64,000 bases of DNA. It comes from Chitinophagaceae bacterium. Lineage in GTDB: Bacteria; Bacteroidota; Bacteroidia; Chitinophagales; Chitinophagaceae. This document shows, in pieces, positions 1 to 8,164 of this stretch. The notes beneath the pieces are model-generated. The model saw only the letters and a program-made list of their open reading frames with translations, was not told where the DNA came from and did not search any database. Each line of letters begins with the position of its first letter. Positions within the stretch are counted from its first letter, which is position 1. The stretch covers positions 1 to 64,000 of the forward strand of contig JAHBTL010000026.1 in the NCBI GenBank assembly GCA_019638615.1, in the 5' to 3' direction. A program made the position numbers and the translations under genes.

Positions 1-54
1 AGCTTCGCCCTCTCACTCACAGGGAGTATTTCAGGTGTTCAAATAAATATATAA
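1..54 (+). CDS. possible C-terminal tail of an upstream gene (partial)
   Basis: Frame 1 is open from the first base to a TAA at 52-54 and would encode about 17 residues ending in G-V-Q-I-N-I. It could be the end of a protein that begins before the window. It is too short to recognise, and an open stretch this short is expected by chance, so this is only a possibility. Confidence 0.2.
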   Translation, partial: SFALSLTGSISGVQINI

Positions 55-127
55 TGTTACGGACGTATCGGGTTGTTGACAGGAAGGGGATTCAATGGCT
101 TAAATATAAATAAAATTTTGAAATAGT

Positions 128-300
128 GATGAGCTATCAGCCATGAGCCATTGGCTTTCAGCTATCAGCGATTTGTGTTTATGGTTTGTGGTTTTTTGTT
201 TCTGGTTGAGAAAACCTCCAAATCTCTAAATCAAAAATCCCTCAATCAGAATTCAAAATTGTCCACTGTCAACTATCCATTGTCAATTCTCCACTGTCAT
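128..300. repeat. composite block of word-like intergenic repeats
   Basis: This block strings together several short repeat classes found elsewhere in the window. It has a 'tatcagccatgagcc' class at about 134-170, a 'tttatggtttgtgg' class at about 177-205, an 'aaatctctaaatcaaaaatc' class at about 219-240, and a 'gtccactgtcaactatcc' class at about 261-300. The last class runs to the stop codon of the minus-strand gene that ends at 297. It has no coding potential that I trust. Confidence 0.6.
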
Positions 301-1850
301 TTACCTGAAGGCTGCGCCTCTTGGAATTTCTGCCGCATGATCTCCTGTACGGGTACATTCTTTATTTTGCTTTCCAGCCAGGAAATGATATCGAGATACA
401 TGAACGAACGGCTTTCCAACGGGTTGTCCTTGTATTTTTCGAGCTTGCTTTTTAATACAACAAAGGCGCTTTTTACCTGTTTTTTATCAAAGTGGAACGA
501 CTTGCGCAAAAACCGGAATATCTCTTCTTCCACCACGCTCAGGTTTTGCATTTTGGCCATAAAGCGGTATACCGATTTGATGAGGTATTCCAGCAGGTCG
601 TAGTTGCCCAGCTCATAATGCGCTATCAGGTGCAGCAGGCGCGAGTAGCATTGCAGATCGGTACGCAGGTCAACCTTCCAGTTGATGATGCGGTTCAGGT
701 ATTCAATAGCTTTTTCATTGTTGCCGCTGCCAAAGTACAGGCAGGCAATTTTGTAATAAAATACCAGTATCCGGTGCCTGTCCATTTTTAACCGGTACTC
801 CAGTATCTTTTCTTCAATTTCAGGCACCAGCTTTAAACCTTCGGTAAAGCTGCCTTCAAGGAAGTGTTTGTTCAGCTTGGCCACGTACAGGTAAATAAAC
901 GATTGAACGCGGTTGTTATCGTTGCTGTTGGCTTCTTTAGATTGGTAAAATGCTTCAAAATGCCGCAGGGTGCAGTTGAACTTATCGTAATTCAGCAGCA
1001 TAAAATGCGCGTTCAGCAAATTGTGCATTCCTTTAATGTAGAGCTGTGTATCTACATTTTTCATATAAGGCTCTTTTTCGAACGCATCTACCCATTTCTG
1101 GCAATAGCGGTAATACATCAGCAGATCCTGCAAAATAAAGCCATACCATGCGTGGCATTCAAACAGGTAATGACGCCCATAGAACGTGTGACAATGATCT
1201 GCGTTCTTGGGCAGGTTGCTTTCAAAAAAGGCTTTTACGGCAATGCGGTCTTTTTCATCCCGCGCATGCCCCATTTTAATGTACCAGCTATACAACTGAA
1301 GCGACAGGTTAGACAACTGCCCGATCATGGTAATGCGGTCGGTTATATCGGCTACTTCTTTTGACAGCATTTCCGCCCGGTTCTCAATGCTGCGGGTAAT
1401 ATACAGCGCTTCTATCTTCTTTTCAAACATCAGTGCCTGCAGCCAGTAGGTAAGCTGGTGGTAGGTTTTGGCCTCCTGTTTAATGCGATCGAGGGTTTTA
1501 AGGCTTTGCAGGTACAATCCCTTGTTATACAATATGCGCGCATAATCCATCCATTCGTGCAGTTGCAGTTGTATATTGTTGTCGTCCTTTAAAATGCGCA
1601 GGCTGGCCATAACCTGGCGGTACAGCGCGGCTTTCAGGTTCGAGAGTTGTTGTTTTTTAATTTCCGGGTTTTTCTTCAATAAAGCTTCTTCGTCGTAATC
1701 TTCCAGTTTGTCCAGCGCGTCAAACAACTGCACCGTTTTCATGTCGGGGGTGGTAACATTGCGCTGTACAAATAGCTTAAAATTGCGTTTTTCAGCTTTT
1801 TCAAGCGACTTGATCAACTGGAACAATTCATCTGTAGATCGTTTGGGCAT
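297..1850 (-). CDS. conserved hypothetical protein, helical-repeat-like, 517 aa
   Basis: I do not recognise a named family. The protein is rich in aromatic and charged residues and appears almost wholly helical, with repeated Leu/Tyr/Ala spacing reminiscent of tetratricopeptide-type repeats (for example around residues 130-180 and 340-420). It has no signal peptide or membrane segment, so it is probably cytoplasmic. The N-terminus is basic (MPKRSTDELFQLIKSLEK) and the C-terminus is Gln/Lys-rich. The ATG at 1850 is the natural start. It is transcribed away from leuA, with a 209-base divergent gap between them. A scaffold or protein-interaction role would fit helical repeats, but that is inference only. 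Confidence 0.75.
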   Translation of the reverse strand: MPKRSTDELFQLIKSLEKAEKRNFKLFVQRNVTTPDMKTVQLFDALDKLEDYDEEALLKKNPEIKKQQLSNLKAALYRQVMASLRILKDDNNIQLQLHEWMDYARILYNKGLYLQSLKTLDRIKQEAKTYHQLTYWLQALMFEKKIEALYITRSIENRAEMLSKEVADITDRITMIGQLSNLSLQLYSWYIKMGHARDEKDRIAVKAFFESNLPKNADHCHTFYGRHYLFECHAWYGFILQDLLMYYRYCQKWVDAFEKEPYMKNVDTQLYIKGMHNLLNAHFMLLNYDKFNCTLRHFEAFYQSKEANSNDNNRVQSFIYLYVAKLNKHFLEGSFTEGLKLVPEIEEKILEYRLKMDRHRILVFYYKIACLYFGSGNNEKAIEYLNRIINWKVDLRTDLQCYSRLLHLIAHYELGNYDLLEYLIKSVYRFMAKMQNLSVVEEEIFRFLRKSFHFDKKQVKSAFVVLKSKLEKYKDNPLESRSFMYLDIISWLESKIKNVPVQEIMRQKFQEAQPSGK

Positions 1851-1873
1851 CGTAATAAGAATTCTTTAAAACC

Positions 1874-1919
1874 CACTGTGGTAAAGGGTTTGACGTTAAA
1901 AAGCCGCTTTTACACAGTG
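1874..1919. promoter_or_regulatory. imperfect inverted repeat in the divergent gap upstream of leuA
   Basis: CACTGTGGTAAAG at 1874-1886 is matched by CTTTTACACAGTG at 1907-1919, an inverted repeat with 13-base arms and one slip, spaced by 20 bases. It lies between the divergent hypothetical gene and leuA, where an operator or a 5'UTR hairpin would sit. No leader peptide was found here. A role in leuA control is a guess from position. Confidence 0.3.
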
Positions 1920-2059
1920 TAATATGCTGCTTAAATTGGTTTTTATAACCTGTATTGAGCCGGTAAATTCGCTCAGGTAATGCAAATTTCCAACTTTATT
2001 GCAACAGAATGAACGATTTATTCACCAAACGCTGCCCTGTAATCATTTAAAGTCTGTCT

Positions 2060-3229
2060 ATGTCGAAAAACAAGATTTTCATATTTGATACTACCCTGCG
2101 GGATGGTGAACAGGTTCCTGGCTGTAAATTAAATGCCGGCGAAAAAATTGAACTGGCTTTGGCTCTTGAAGACCTGGGTGTTGATATCATTGAAGCCGGC
2201 TTCCCTGTTTCGAGTCCGGGCGATTTTGAATCGGTGCAGAACATATCGAAAGTAATTAAAAATGCTACGGTATGCGGACTGACAAGGGCGGTAAAAAAAG
2301 ACATTGAAGTAGCGGGCGAGGCGCTGAAAGGAGCCAAACGTCCGCGTATCCATACCGGGATAGGCGTGTCGGATCTACATATTGCTACAAAATTTAATAC
2401 TACCCGCGAGGAAATAGTAAAAAGAGCAGTGGAAGCGGTAAAATATGCCAGGAACTTCGTGGATGATGTAGAGTTTTATGGCGAAGATGCCGGCAGGGCG
2501 GACCTGGAATTTTTAGCCCGTATAGTGGAAGCTGTGATCGACGCAGGGGCTACGGTGGTAAACATCCCCGATACTACGGGGTATTGCCTGCCGCACCAGT
2601 ACGGCGAAAAGATCGCTTATCTTATTAATAATGTACCCAACGTAGACAAAGCCATGCTTTCCTGTCATTGTCATAATGATCTGGGTTTGGCAACAGCCAA
2701 CTCTATTGCTGGTGTAATGAATGGTGCAAGGCAGATAGAATGTACGGTAAACGGCCTGGGAGAAAGGGCAGGCAATACCTCGCTGGAAGAGGTAGTGATG
2801 ATCATTAAGCAACACGAGACGCTGGGCTTGTATACCGATATTAAAGCAGAACAATTAAATCCGATAAGCAGGCTGGTATCCGACACCATGCGTATGCCGG
2901 TGCAGCCTAACAAGGCAATCGTTGGCAGCAATGCCTTCGCGCATTCATCCGGTATTCACCAGGATGGATTTTTGAAAAATGCTGAAAACTATGAGATCAT
3001 ACGGCCTGAACAGGTTGGGGCAGACAGCTCAAAAATTGTATTAACGGCAAGAAGCGGGCGTTCTGCACTGGCACACCGTTTCCAGAAGCTGGGGTACAAT
3101 TTCAACCGCAATGATATAGATACATTGTACCAGGCATTTTTACAGGTAGCCGATGTTAAGAAGGAAGTGGGAGACGAGGATCTGAAGGCGTTGGCTGCTA
3201 AATTTCACCCGGAAGTAGCAATTGCATAA
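2060..3229 (+). CDS. leuA: 2-isopropylmalate synthase, short form
   Basis: Condenses acetyl-CoA with 2-oxoisovalerate, the first committed step of leucine synthesis, in the cytoplasm. The HMGL-like TIM barrel begins with [12 protein letters not shown] (residues 10-21), which holds the catalytic Arg14 and metal ligand Asp15. Further on are the metal-binding [15 protein letters not shown] and [13 protein letters not shown] motifs, and SGIHQDGF of the linker subdomain near residue 300. At 389 residues it stops after the linker and lacks the C-terminal leucine-binding regulatory domain of the ~500-residue enzymes. Leucine feedback on this enzyme is therefore doubtful. Homocitrate or citramalate synthase are alternatives in this superfamily, but leuB downstream favours LeuA. 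leuC and leuD are not in the window. Confidence 0.92.
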   Translation: MSKNKIFIFDTTLRDGEQVPGCKLNAGEKIELALALEDLGVDIIEAGFPVSSPGDFESVQNISKVIKNATVCGLTRAVKKDIEVAGEALKGAKRPRIHTGIGVSDLHIATKFNTTREEIVKRAVEAVKYARNFVDDVEFYGEDAGRADLEFLARIVEAVIDAGATVVNIPDTTGYCLPHQYGEKIAYLINNVPNVDKAMLSCHCHNDLGLATANSIAGVMNGARQIECTVNGLGERAGNTSLEEVVMIIKQHETLGLYTDIKAEQLNPISRLVSDTMRMPVQPNKAIVGSNAFAHSSGIHQDGFLKNAENYEIIRPEQVGADSSKIVLTARSGRSALAHRFQKLGYNFNRNDIDTLYQAFLQVADVKKEVGDEDLKALAAKFHPEVAIA

Positions 3230-3343
3230 TAAGCAGATGTTTTCTCATGATGCGTTAAGCACTCTGGTTGGCGTGGCGCTCTGGCGTCACGCTTCATTTT
3301 TGAAGTCAATCCTTTATGCCTGTGCTTTACCTTAATGTTGGGT

Positions 3344-4459
3344 ATGAAAAAGAATATCGCAGTTATTTTTGGAGATGGTATTGGCCCTGAGGTTACGCAG
3401 CAATCAATCAACGTGTTAAATGCTGTGGCAAAAACCTTTGGGCATCAGTTTGAGTTTACTTACAGCCTGATGGGGGCGACAGCCATTGACCAGACCGGAA
3501 ATCCCCTGCCTGATGAAACGATCGAAGCCTGCCTCAACAGCGATGCGGTATTGTTCGGCGCTATTGGTCATCCTAAATATGACAACGACCCTACGGCAAC
3601 TGTACGCCCCGAGCAGGGTTTGCTGAAATTAAGGAAGAGCCTGCAGTTATATGCCAATATCAGGCCTGTAACTACTTATCCTTCACTGCAACACCTTTCT
3701 CCGCTGAAAGCGAAGAACAGCGAAGGAACTGATTTCGTGATATACCGTGAACTAACAGGTGGTATATATTTCGGAAGGAAAGAATTGAACGCAGATAAAA
3801 CACGGGCTATTGATGAATGCATTTATACGGAACAGGAAATTGAGCGTGTAGCTCACCTGGCTTTTCAGCATGCGGCCCGGCGCAGAAAAAAATTAACCCT
3901 GGTTGATAAAGCCAATGTACTGGAAACTTCGAGGCTGTGGAGAAAAGTGGTACAGGAACTGGCGCAACAGTATCATGAAGTAGCTGTTGATTATATGTTT
4001 GTTGACAATGCGGCCATGCAGCTCATTATCAACCCCAGGCAATTTGACGTGATACTTACTGAAAATATGTTTGGCGATATTATAAGCGATGAAGCAAGCG
4101 TGATCGCAGGCTCACTCGGGTTGTTGCCTTCTGCATCTGTGGGAAACGGATCTGCGTTATTTGAGCCGATCCACGGCTCTTACCCGCAGGCTGCAGGCAA
4201 AGATATAGCCAACCCGTTGGGTTCAGTCCTGTCGGCAGCCATGTTGCTCGATCATTTTGAGTTGACCAGCGAAGCGGCCCTGGTGCGGGAGGCGGTCGAC
4301 TGGACTCTGAAACACAATTTTGTCACAAAAGACATTGATCCGGTCAATTTCTATTCTACTGCTACTATCGGTGAGCTGATCTGTGAGTATGTAAGCAATA
4401 AAGTACCCGGCGAATTTCACCAGGCAAATGTAGAATTGAGAAAATCAACGATAATATAA
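3344..4459 (+). CDS. leuB: 3-isopropylmalate dehydrogenase
   Basis: Oxidatively decarboxylates 3-isopropylmalate with NAD+ in leucine synthesis. The isocitrate/isopropylmalate dehydrogenase fold is clear. IAVIFGDGIGPEV lies at the N-terminus, YRELTGGIYFG in the middle, and NMFGDIISDEASVIAG carries the Mg2+-binding aspartates. GSAPxxAG-type cofactor segments follow as EPIHGSYPQAAGKDIANP. I chose the ATG at 3344 (MKKNIAV), although an in-frame ATG sits three codons upstream at 3335. The 371-residue length is usual. It lies 114 bases after leuA on the same strand and is probably co-transcribed with it. Confidence 0.95.
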   Translation: MKKNIAVIFGDGIGPEVTQQSINVLNAVAKTFGHQFEFTYSLMGATAIDQTGNPLPDETIEACLNSDAVLFGAIGHPKYDNDPTATVRPEQGLLKLRKSLQLYANIRPVTTYPSLQHLSPLKAKNSEGTDFVIYRELTGGIYFGRKELNADKTRAIDECIYTEQEIERVAHLAFQHAARRRKKLTLVDKANVLETSRLWRKVVQELAQQYHEVAVDYMFVDNAAMQLIINPRQFDVILTENMFGDIISDEASVIAGSLGLLPSASVGNGSALFEPIHGSYPQAAGKDIANPLGSVLSAAMLLDHFELTSEAALVREAVDWTLKHNFVTKDIDPVNFYSTATIGELICEYVSNKVPGEFHQANVELRKSTII

Positions 4460-4461
4460 AA

Positions 4462-4555
4462 TGTGGAAGGCTAAAGGTATAAGGCCTAAGGTAACAGCGA
4501 ATGTATAAAATGTATTTCCTTCTACCTTACACCCTTCACCCTCTACCTTAAAATA
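4462..4555. repeat. inverted pair of 'aaggtataagg / ccttacaccctt' intergenic words
   Basis: The left half (aggctaaaggtataaggcc) and the right half (cttctaccttacacccttc) are degenerate reverse complements of one another. Related words (aaaggtataaggtgtag) recur at about 37844-37866. The block is non-coding and fills the gap between leuB and the ilv leader promoter. Confidence 0.45.
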
Positions 4556-4559
4556 GTTC

Positions 4560-4590
4560 TTTGTTTTTTTATGAGTGAGATGTATATTCG
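4560..4590 (+). promoter_or_regulatory. promoter of the ilv leader (TTTG-N19-TATATTCG)
   Basis: A TTTG at 4560-4563 is followed, after 19 bases, by TATATTCG at 4583-4590. That is one mismatch from the Bacteroidota -7 consensus TAnnTTTG, with the expected spacing. Transcription would begin near 4596, about 15 bases before the leader peptide start. This would give the ilv genes their own promoter, separate from leuAB. The same arrangement is found before the threonine leader. Confidence 0.55.
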
Positions 4591-4611
4591 CAAACAATTA
4601 CATTTCACTTT

Positions 4612-4710
4612 ATGTTGAAAAGCAGCATACTAAATATTGTCAGCAGCCCAGTCATTGTGGTGGTTGTCATTATTATTCCTGCAATTCAGGGAGGTGGAAT
4701 TGGTATATAA
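4612..4710 (+). CDS. ilvL: ilv operon leader peptide (attenuator), 32 aa
   Basis: A 33-codon ORF (ATG 4612, TAA 4708-4710) encodes a 32-residue peptide in which 17 residues are Ile, Val or Leu. Codons 14-22 (4651-4677) read V-I-V-V-V-V-I-I-I. It is followed 21 bases later by a terminator hairpin and then by ilvE. This is the classic layout of a branched-chain amino acid attenuator, in which ribosome stalling on Val/Ile codons decides whether the terminator forms. No other feature explains such a run of codons. The peptide itself needs no function. It falls below normal gene-calling length limits. Confidence 0.9.
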   Translation: MLKSSILNIVSSPVIVVVVIIIPAIQGGGIGI

Positions 4711-4763
4711 ATAAATACTAAAAATATATTGAAAACCCGCCTCTCAACGTGGCGGGTTTTTTA
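4676..4763 (+). promoter_or_regulatory. ilv attenuator: pause hairpin, antiterminator and terminator
   Basis: Three competing helices can be drawn. (1) TTCCTG 4676-4681 pairs with CAGGGA 4687-4692 (one G-T). (2) 4689-4697 (GGGAGGTGG) pairs with 4737-4745 (CCGCCTCTC), 9 bp with two G-T pairs; this is the antiterminator. (3) AAAACCCGCC 4732-4741 pairs with GGCGGGTTTT 4751-4760, followed by T residues; this is the terminator. Helix 2 excludes both 1 and 3. A ribosome stalled on the Val/Ile codons covers the 5' arm of helix 1 and frees 2. A ribosome that reaches the stop codon at 4710 masks the 5' arm of 2 and lets 3 form. Confidence 0.85.
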
Positions 4764-4803
4764 TTTAGAGGAATAATGATTTCAACGTTTTAAATCAAAT
4801 ACA

Positions 4804-5721
4804 ATGGCTCTCTATTACAATGATGCAACGGTAATATTTTTGAATGGCGATTTTGTAAAGGCCGCCGAAGCGAAAATGGATTTTTACAGCCAGTCTTTGC
4901 ACTATGGCTATTCGGTTTTTGAAGGTATCCGTTCTTATAAAACGGATAATGGCGATACGAAGATATTTAAGCCGGTTGAGCATTACGAGCGATTAAAGAA
5001 TTCAGCGCTGGCAATGAATTTACCTTATACCCGGGATACGAACCATTTGATTGATGCTACATATGAGGTATTGAAGCGAAATGATTTGCAGGATGCTTAT
5101 ATACGACCTGTAGTGTATGCACCGGCAAATATGAGTTTTGCAGTAAATACGGAATCGTTCATTGTAATTGAAGCATGGGAGATGGCGCCCTTTCTTGGAG
5201 ACAAATTATTGCGGGTGATGACTTCTTCTTTTCAACGTCCTAACCCCAGGGGGTTTAAGATAGAAGCGAAAGCCGCCGGGCACTATGTAAACTCTATATT
5301 AGCCAGCCAGGAAGCAAAGGCGAAAGGATTTGACGAAGCATTGTTAACAGATATGAATGATAATATTGCGGAAGGCCCGGGCGCAAATATGTTTTTTGAA
5401 AAAAATGGCAAGCTGGTTACACCGCCACCGGGAAATATATTGCCGGGAATAACCAGGGCAACGGTTTTACAGATTTGCAGGGCATTGGGAATAACAGTGG
5501 AAGAAAGATTATTTAAAGCAGATGAATTAAGAAATGCCGATGCAGCATTTTTCTGCGGTACGGCGGCTGAAGTGATTGGATGGGAAAGCCTGGATAACAT
5601 ACCTTTTAAAAAAGACTGGAATGATTCGGTGAGCAAAGTTGTTCAGGCTGCATATAAAAATATGATCGTTGAAAAAGGATTTGAAGGGCTGATAAAAAAT
5701 AAAGAAAAAGTGTCTGCCTAA
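4804..5721 (+). CDS. ilvE: branched-chain amino acid aminotransferase
   Basis: Transfers the amino group of glutamate to the 2-oxo acids of Ile, Val and Leu, the last step for all three. It is a fold-type IV PLP enzyme. FEGIRSYKTDNG is near residue 40. The PLP lysine lies in EAKAAGHYVNS (around residue 155). EGPGANMFF and PGITRATVLQICRALGI follow, and the cofactor phosphate is held by the GTAAEV segment. At 305 residues the length is typical. It is the first gene after the attenuator, 40 bases beyond the terminator, so it is the primary regulated gene. Confidence 0.95.
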   Translation: MALYYNDATVIFLNGDFVKAAEAKMDFYSQSLHYGYSVFEGIRSYKTDNGDTKIFKPVEHYERLKNSALAMNLPYTRDTNHLIDATYEVLKRNDLQDAYIRPVVYAPANMSFAVNTESFIVIEAWEMAPFLGDKLLRVMTSSFQRPNPRGFKIEAKAAGHYVNSILASQEAKAKGFDEALLTDMNDNIAEGPGANMFFEKNGKLVTPPPGNILPGITRATVLQICRALGITVEERLFKADELRNADAAFFCGTAAEVIGWESLDNIPFKKDWNDSVSKVVQAAYKNMIVEKGFEGLIKNKEKVSA

Positions 5722-5763
5722 ACAGGGTTTAAAAATAAAATATTCTTAAAAAGATAATATAAA

Positions 5764-7443
5764 ATGGAAGAATTGAACAGGTATTCAAAAACACTTACAC
5801 AGGACACTACGCAGCCCGCAGCACAAGCAATGTTATATGGAATTGGATTGACTGACGATGATATGAAGAAAGCGCAGATAGGCATAGCCAGCATGGGCTA
5901 CGATGGCAATACCTGTAATATGCATTTGAACGACCTGGCGAAAGTGGTAAAGCAGGGCGTATGGGATAATGATTTGGTAGGATTGATCTTTAATACCATC
6001 GGCATCAGTGATGGTATCAGCAACGGCACGGATGGTATGCGTTACTCTTTGGTAAGCCGTGATCTGATTGCCGACAGTATCGAATCAGTATGTGGTGGCT
6101 TTTATTATGACGGGTTAATTGCTATACCCGGCTGCGATAAAAATATGCCCGGCTGTATTATGGCAATGGGGCGTTTAAACCGCCCTTCGATAATGGTATA
6201 TGGTGGTACCATTGCACCTGGGCATTATAAAGGCCAGGAGCTGAATATCATTTCTGCGTTTGAGGCTTTAGGACAAAAGATTGCGGGTAAGCTTGATGAT
6301 GGAGATTTTAAGGAAATAGTAAAACATTCCTGCCCGGGCGCGGGCGCATGCGGCGGTATGTATACTGCCAATACGATGGCAAGTGCTATCGAAGCATTGG
6401 GTATGAGTTTGCCTTATTCTTCAAGCAACCCTGCCATAAGCGATGAAAAGAAAAAGGAATGCCTGGATGCAGGCAAAGCCATAAAAGTTTTGCTTGAAAA
6501 AGATATTAAGCCGAGAGATATCATGACGAAAAAAGCATTCGAAAATGCGATCACTGTTATCATGATATTAGGCGGTAGCACCAATGCTGTTTTGCATCTT
6601 ATTGCAATGGCAAGAAGCGTGGGTATTGCATTAACGCAGGATGATTTTCAGGCAATAAGCGATAAAACGCCGGTGCTGGCTGATTTTAAGCCAAGCGGCA
6701 AATATCTTATGCAGGAACTGCATTCGCATGGAGGTATACCTGCAGTAATGAAATATTTATTGAACAAAGGTTTATTGCATGGCGATTGTTTAACCGTTAC
6801 CGGCAAAACACTGGCTGAAAACCTTAAAGATATTGCTGAGATCAATTTTGAAACACAGGATATACTATATCCTTTGGAGAAACCCTTAAAAGCAACAGGG
6901 CACCTGCAGATATTATATGGTAACCTGGCGGAAAAAGGAAGCGTGGCAAAAATTTCAGGTAAAGAAGGCGAGCGCTTTGAAGGCCCTGCAAGAGTGTTTG
7001 ACGGAGAGAAAAAACTGATTGAAGGCATATCTTCCGGAAAGGTAAAACCGGGTGATGTGGTGGTAATTATAAATGAAGGACCTAAAGGTGCGCCCGGCAT
7101 GCCTGAAATGCTGAAACCTACATCTGCTATCATTGGTGCAGGCCTGGGAAAATCGGTGGCATTGATCACCGACGGCAGGTTCAGCGGCGGCACGCATGGC
7201 TTTGTAGTGGGGCATATCACACCTGAATCATACGAAGGGGGCTTAATAGGATTAGTGCAGGATGATGATATTATTGAGCTGGATGCCGTTAAAAATACCA
7301 TCACCCTAAAAGTGCCGGATGAAGTAATTGCCGAAAGAAGAAAACGCTGGGCAAAACCGGAGCTGAAAGTAAAAAGCGGGGTGTTGTATAAATATGCAAA
7401 ATTAGTTAAAGACGCAAGTGAAGGATGTGTTACGGATGAATAG
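5764..7443 (+). CDS. ilvD: dihydroxy-acid dehydratase
   Basis: Dehydrates 2,3-dihydroxy-isovalerate and its methyl homologue to the 2-oxo acids in valine and isoleucine synthesis. The iron-sulfur ligands are visible in [13 protein letters not shown] (from about residue 123) and [15 protein letters not shown] (from residue 190). The C-terminal domain carries the conserved [21 protein letters not shown] motif region. At 559 residues it is full length. It begins 42 bases after ilvE and is part of the attenuated operon. Cluster loss by oxygen is a known weakness of this family. Confidence 0.96.
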   Translation: MEELNRYSKTLTQDTTQPAAQAMLYGIGLTDDDMKKAQIGIASMGYDGNTCNMHLNDLAKVVKQGVWDNDLVGLIFNTIGISDGISNGTDGMRYSLVSRDLIADSIESVCGGFYYDGLIAIPGCDKNMPGCIMAMGRLNRPSIMVYGGTIAPGHYKGQELNIISAFEALGQKIAGKLDDGDFKEIVKHSCPGAGACGGMYTANTMASAIEALGMSLPYSSSNPAISDEKKKECLDAGKAIKVLLEKDIKPRDIMTKKAFENAITVIMILGGSTNAVLHLIAMARSVGIALTQDDFQAISDKTPVLADFKPSGKYLMQELHSHGGIPAVMKYLLNKGLLHGDCLTVTGKTLAENLKDIAEINFETQDILYPLEKPLKATGHLQILYGNLAEKGSVAKISGKEGERFEGPARVFDGEKKLIEGISSGKVKPGDVVVIINEGPKGAPGMPEMLKPTSAIIGAGLGKSVALITDGRFSGGTHGFVVGHITPESYEGGLIGLVQDDDIIELDAVKNTITLKVPDEVIAERRKRWAKPELKVKSGVLYKYAKLVKDASEGCVTDE

Positions 7444-7488
7444 GGTGGGATTTTTGATTTTATGATTTCTGATTTGTATGTATAAATG

Positions 7489-7539
7489 AACCTATAAGGT
7501 TTGCCGGGCGGCTATCCAGCGCTGCAAACTTATAGGTTT
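7489..7539 (+). repeat. long stem-loop between ilvD and the ORF6N gene
   Basis: AACCTATAAGGTTTGC at 7489-7504 pairs with GCAAACTTATAGGTTT at 7524-7539, fifteen base pairs broken by one bulged G, around a 19-base loop. No T-run follows, so it is not a standard terminator. It could be an mRNA-processing or stabilising hairpin, or the scar of whatever brought in the next gene. No matching copy was seen on the far side of that gene. Confidence 0.55.
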
Positions 7540-7563
7540 ATCAAACCATGAAAAATAACACCA

Positions 7564-8133
7564 ATGCAATTACAGATCATCCAGAATAAGATCTATGAAA
7601 TACGCGGTCAGAAAGTGATGCTTGATTTTGATTTGGCTGCATTATATAGTGTAGAGACCAGGGTTTTTAATCAGACAGTAAAGAGGAATATTGAGAGTTT
7701 CCCGAATGAGTTTATGTTTCGTTTGACAGGTGACGAATGGAATATGCTGATATCTCAATCTGTTGTTAATCAGTATGTTCCATCATCACAATTTGTGATG
7801 ATGGAGAATTTGCCCAAAAACAGGACAGGAAAATACTTACCCTATGCATTCACCGAACATGGCGTAACCATGCTAGCGAGTGTGCTGAAAAGCCCGGTAG
7901 CGAGAAAGATGAATATAGCTATAGTAAAAGCTTTTATCGCTATGCGGAAAATGATGATACAATATGCGGAAGTGATAAAGGTGATTGATGATTTAAAAGA
8001 GCGTATAGACGGGCATGATGCCCAGTTGAACCAGATTTATGATGCCCTGGAAACCATGCTCGATAAAAAAACAGAAGAAGAAACCAGGCAGAAAGAGTGG
8101 AAGGATCGTGAACGAATAGGATTTAAAAAATAA
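7564..8133 (+). CDS. ORF6N domain protein
   Basis: Residues 1-90 fit the ORF6N (KilA-N-related) DNA-binding domain known from phage antirepressors. The N-terminus 'NKIYEIRGQKVMLDFDLAALYSVETR' begins it, then VKRNIESFPNEFMFRLT and YAFTEHGVTMLASVLKS. The C-terminal third is helical and charged, with a likely coiled coil (residues 130-185). Such genes are scattered in Bacteroidota chromosomes outside prophages. It sits inside the ilv operon between ilvD and ilvB, with a stem-loop just upstream. It has no known role in amino acid synthesis, and is either a passenger or an unrecognised regulator. Confidence 0.85.
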   Translation: MQLQIIQNKIYEIRGQKVMLDFDLAALYSVETRVFNQTVKRNIESFPNEFMFRLTGDEWNMLISQSVVNQYVPSSQFVMMENLPKNRTGKYLPYAFTEHGVTMLASVLKSPVARKMNIAIVKAFIAMRKMMIQYAEVIKVIDDLKERIDGHDAQLNQIYDALETMLDKKTEEETRQKEWKDRERIGFKK

Positions 8134-8164
8134 CTATAAATGTGTAATTAAAAATTGAAATACC

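Noticed and set aside
1851..2059. A leucine leader peptide before leuA
   Set aside because: Only a 13-residue ORF without a Leu run and no terminator hairpin near leuA could be found.
6648..7304. Long minus-strand frame opposite ilvD
   Set aside because: It is the antisense shadow of ilvD, and ilvD is continuous and full length.
7489..8164. The hairpin before the ORF6N gene as the end of a transposon
   Set aside because: There is no matching inverted repeat on the other side of the gene and no transposase.
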